Shown here in pieces: positions 5,841 through 7,790 of a DNA stretch of 7,790 bases; the first letter of the stretch is position 1; the number at the start of each line of letters is the position of its first letter. Where the stretch lies: contig JAHEBI010000095.1 of assembly GCA_024642325.1 (NCBI GenBank), forward strand, positions 1 through 7,790. The letters run 5' to 3'. The translations under genes and the position numbers were made by a program. The notes beneath the pieces are model-generated. The model ran no database searches and was not told the origin of the DNA. It saw only the letters and a program-made list of their open reading frames with translations. This DNA comes from Eudoraea sp. (GTDB taxonomy: Bacteria > Bacteroidota > Bacteroidia > Flavobacteriales > Flavobacteriaceae).

Positions 5841-6644
5841 TTATCGGTTAATTTGGGCCCACTCAGTCCAAGAACCATCATAAACCGATTTTTCATTTTT
5901 TAATACCAACTCACAGGCGAGCAGGATAATACAGGCCGTTACTCCTGAACCACAGCTAAAAATAAGGGGTTTTTGATTAATATCCGTTTTAGTTAATATC
6001 TCCAAAAGCTCCTCCTGTGCCTTAAACTTTCCATTTTCCAGGACATTGGGATATGGTAAATTCAAGGACCCCGGTATATGTCCGCTGGGTAAGCCTTCTC
6101 TGGGTTCGGGGGCTGTTCCTTCAAATCTGCCAGATGAACGTGCATCAATCAGAACAGACTCCTGCAAGCTTACATTTGACTTAATAAAATCATAATCCTT
6201 AACCATTTCAGGTTGAAAATTGGATTTAAAATTACCGGGCTTAATATCTTGTTTTTGAGGTACAACGGTTTCATAACCCTGACTTATCCAATCAGGAAGG
6301 CCGCCATTGAGCACTGATATGTTTTGATGCCCCATAACAGTGAACATCCACCATACCCGGGGACTCAAATAAATCCCAAGATTGTCATAGACCACAATTT
6401 TACTGGTTTTGTTAATCCCCAGCTTTCTGCAGCTATTTTCAAATTGTTCAGGGCCCGGAAGTGTATTGGGAAGTTCACAGGTGGTATCACTAAACTCATT
6501 TTTCAGGTCAAAATACCTGGCTCCCTTAATTTGTACATTTTTAAAATCAGAATTATTTGGTTCAGCACTGGCATCTAACACTACTAATTCCGGATCATTT
6601 AAATTTTTTTGTAGCCAATAAGAACTTACGAGTGGTCCTGTCAT
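5841..6644 (-). CDS. sseA: Two-domain sulfurtransferase (thiosulfate / 3-mercaptopyruvate sulfurtransferase)
   Basis: Moves sulfane sulfur from thiosulfate or 3-mercaptopyruvate to a thiol or cyanide through a cysteine persulfide. The 267 residues form two rhodanese domains: an inactive N-terminal one (about 5-125, with LVVLDAS, the IKGARYFDL block, VVYDN and VLNGGLPDW) and a catalytic one (about 150-267). The catalytic domain has LIDARSSGRFEG (165-176), LPSGHIPGSLNLPY (185-198), the active loop CGSGVTA starting at nucleophile C231, and YDGSWTEWA (255-263). The CGSGVT loop resembles mercaptopyruvate sulfurtransferase more than the CRxGxR/K loop of classic rhodanese. Length is slightly short for the family (about 270-300) but complete. 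No signal peptide, hence cytoplasmic. The ATG is preceded by AGGA 7-10 nt upstream, one of the better ribosome sites in the window. It leads a likely operon with the MBL-fold lipoprotein. The gene symbol is by similarity and tentative. Confidence 0.93.
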   Translation of the reverse strand: MTGPLVSSYWLQKNLNDPELVVLDASAEPNNSDFKNVQIKGARYFDLKNEFSDTTCELPNTLPGPEQFENSCRKLGINKTSKIVVYDNLGIYLSPRVWWMFTVMGHQNISVLNGGLPDWISQGYETVVPQKQDIKPGNFKSNFQPEMVKDYDFIKSNVSLQESVLIDARSSGRFEGTAPEPREGLPSGHIPGSLNLPYPNVLENGKFKAQEELLEILTKTDINQKPLIFSCGSGVTACIILLACELVLKNEKSVYDGSWTEWAQINR

Positions 6645-6725
6645 AAATAGTCCTATATTTTTTAACTCCCGGCAGATTAACTTTTATTGAATTGTATTAA
6701 TCTAAGGCCTTATTACAACTGTAAA

Positions 6726-7595
6726 TTAAGAATTGATTGTATCAAATTCAATAAATTCAAATTCTGGCGACGATTCTAACAATTGTCTTAATATTTCTGC
6801 ATGGCCATTGCCAAAAATCACCAGAATTCTGTCGTCCGTGTTTTCTGTTATCTGCTGTAAATTTCTAAATATCCGCAAATTTCTGTTATACCACCAAATG
6901 GACAGAATATCGGCACCACGACCATTATCTAACTTAAAGTCACCTACCAAATATGCACCGAACCCATACTGATGTGATTCTTTGGAATTTATATGTTTTA
7001 GATATTCCAGTAAATTGACTTTTGGAATATTCCCGGAATTTTCTTTAAACCAGGCCTGATAGTATGCATTGTAAGGATCATCATTTTGAAAATCGAAATC
7101 GCGAAAAAGTTTTTCAAAATAGACACTATCCAGTTTTATCAAATCTTCATCATAGGAGGTCGCATTTATGCTGTACAAGGTGTCCAGTTTTAACTCCGAA
7201 GCCAATCTAATGGCAAGTTGGAAGCGTTCATCCCTTTCATCCCTGTATTTTCCTTCATTGTAACCCCTTAATTTATCTGTAGCCTTCCAACTATCAAAGG
7301 CCTCAATGGCAATTTTTGTGGGTTTAAATTCTTTTATATATTCTACCACATCTGTTACTTCAGACTTCTTTGGCTCAACCAGAACATCAATCTTATCTTC
7401 ATCTGCAGTTTTATTAACATCCAGGCCGGGATAATCAAAATGAAAAGTACCTACCACCATAACTCTGGTTTTTTCTTTTGGAAAGAATTCCGAGGCCGGT
7501 TTTAAATAAGATGTTTCAACAGGTTCTGATTTTTGAGAACAGGAGCATAGAATTACAAAGATTAGTAGTAAGGAGACAGGCTTCATTAGGATCAT
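6726..7595 (-). CDS. DUF5694-like lipoprotein (TraB/Tiki-type fold likely)
   Basis: A 289-residue protein with a short signal peptide and a lipobox, best read as LCSC (16-19, anchor Cys19). The mature part begins with VMVVGTFHFDYPGLDV (45-60), continues with PTKIAIEAF (92-100), has GRGADILSIWWYNRNLRIF (225-243), and ends with ILVIFGNGHAEILRQLL (257-273). These blocks match my recollection of DUF5694, a family of unknown function. The paired GTFH and GNGHAEILR motifs resemble the GxH motifs of the TraB/Tiki/EreA-like superfamily of metal-dependent peptidases or esterases. Enzymatic activity is inferred, not known. An alternative start at 7586 gives a more usual lipoprotein N-terminus (MKPVSLLLIF), so the first three residues are uncertain. 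It is separated by 81 nt from the downstream sulfurtransferase and by 86 nt from the upstream gene, so operon membership is open. Confidence 0.88.
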   Translation of the reverse strand: MILMKPVSLLLIFVILCSCSQKSEPVETSYLKPASEFFPKEKTRVMVVGTFHFDYPGLDVNKTADEDKIDVLVEPKKSEVTDVVEYIKEFKPTKIAIEAFDSWKATDKLRGYNEGKYRDERDERFQLAIRLASELKLDTLYSINATSYDEDLIKLDSVYFEKLFRDFDFQNDDPYNAYYQAWFKENSGNIPKVNLLEYLKHINSKESHQYGFGAYLVGDFKLDNGRGADILSIWWYNRNLRIFRNLQQITENTDDRILVIFGNGHAEILRQLLESSPEFEFIEFDTINS

Positions 7596-7681
7596 TTTAT
7601 TGGTTTAAACAACTGATGGAATTTCCGGTATGATTAACTTTTTGATTTATATATTGAATACAATGGTAAAACCTTTCAGGG
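7596..7681. other. Short intergenic gap, no recognised element
   Basis: These 86 AT-rich nt separate the DUF885-like gene end from the DUF5694-like start, both on the minus strand. I found no strong hairpin with a U-tract and no TAnnTTTG element on the minus strand. A promoter for the downstream gene may exist but is not visible. Confidence 0.4.
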
Positions 7682-7790
7682 TTATTGATAGGAAGGAATA
7701 AAAACTTCCAGTACGGCTTTTTTAATTAAGCGGGGGGGTAATAATCCCTGTCCCAATACAAAATCATGAAAAGCCAGCTGATCGAATTTT
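7682..7790 (-). CDS. C-terminal end of a DUF885-like protein, cut by window edge
   Basis: Reading the minus strand from 7789 gives 35 codons and a TAA, with FHDFVLGQGLLPPRLIKK near the start of the visible part. The FHDxVLGxGxxPxxxL pattern is the usual C-terminus of DUF885 proteins, secreted or lipoprotein hydrolase-like proteins of about 550-600 residues in Bacteroidota, some with zinc peptidase-like motifs. Only this tail can be seen; the catalytic part and start are outside the window. A run of seven C (G at 7732-7738 on the plus strand) lies inside the coding part, encoding Leu-Pro-Pro-Arg in frame. The gene points the same way as the DUF5694-like gene 86 nt downstream. Confidence 0.7.
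   Translation of the reverse strand, partial: KFDQLAFHDFVLGQGLLPPRLIKKAVLEVFIPSYQ

Noticed and set aside
6324..6621. Plus-strand ORFs over the sulfurtransferase gene
   Set aside because: They are opposite a complete, motif-supported gene and encode low-complexity sequence without domains.
6692..6718. TAAGGCCTTA palindrome (6703-6712) flanked by TTGTA/TACAA arms as a terminator or operator
   Set aside because: The stem is interrupted by unequal internal loops (6 versus 1 nt) and no U-tract follows; a 10-nt palindrome alone is too common.

Overview
The window most likely comes from a Bacteroidota (flavobacterial) genome. It is AT-rich, has weak or absent Shine-Dalgarno sequences, carries several short lipoproteins, and has a TTTG/TAnnTTTG-type promoter candidate. 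Its outstanding content is a polycyclic triterpenoid (sterol-type) module that is rare in bacteria: an oxidosqualene cyclase (OSC, minus strand, N-terminal 390 residues, cut by the left edge at the catalytic Asp-Cys motif) and a divergently transcribed squalene monooxygenase (SQMO, plus strand, complete). Together they would turn squalene into 2,3-oxidosqualene and then into a cyclic triterpenol. The marine flavobacterium Eudoraea adriatica is known to use a bacterial OSC to make arborane-type triterpenols. The combination here fits that organism or a relative, but this is inferred from gene content and not proven.

Layout: 1-1170 (-) OSC; 1171-1476 divergent intergenic region with a promoter candidate for SQMO; 1477-2865 (+) SQMO; 2894-3778 (+) class I SAM-dependent methyltransferase, 28 nt downstream of SQMO and probably in the same transcript; 3779-3855 convergent gap with a long-looped inverted repeat; 3856-4536 (-) six-helix membrane protein of unknown function; 4537-4675 non-coding stretch holding three chained perfect palindromes; 4676-4819 (-) a 47-codon remnant of a sulfotransferase; 4863-5834 (-) PqqB-like metallo-beta-lactamase-fold lipoprotein; 5841-6644 (-) two-domain sulfurtransferase; 6726-7595 (-) DUF5694-like lipoprotein; 7682-7790 (-) C-terminal end of a DUF885-like protein that runs off the right edge.

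How the genes may work together: SQMO and OSC are consecutive enzymes of one pathway. The methyltransferase is a candidate tailoring enzyme on positional grounds only. The cyclase keeps the acid motif and most of the aromatic cage of eukaryotic lanosterol synthase. It replaces the Trp-x-His pair that lines the active site of protosteryl-type enzymes with Ser-x-Tyr, which points to a product other than lanosterol or cycloartenol. The right half is mostly a minus-strand series. The sulfurtransferase and the MBL-fold lipoprotein lie 6 nt apart and form a likely operon. The sulfotransferase remnant sits directly downstream of them and may once have belonged to the same operon. No RNA genes, CRISPR arrays or insertion sequences were seen.
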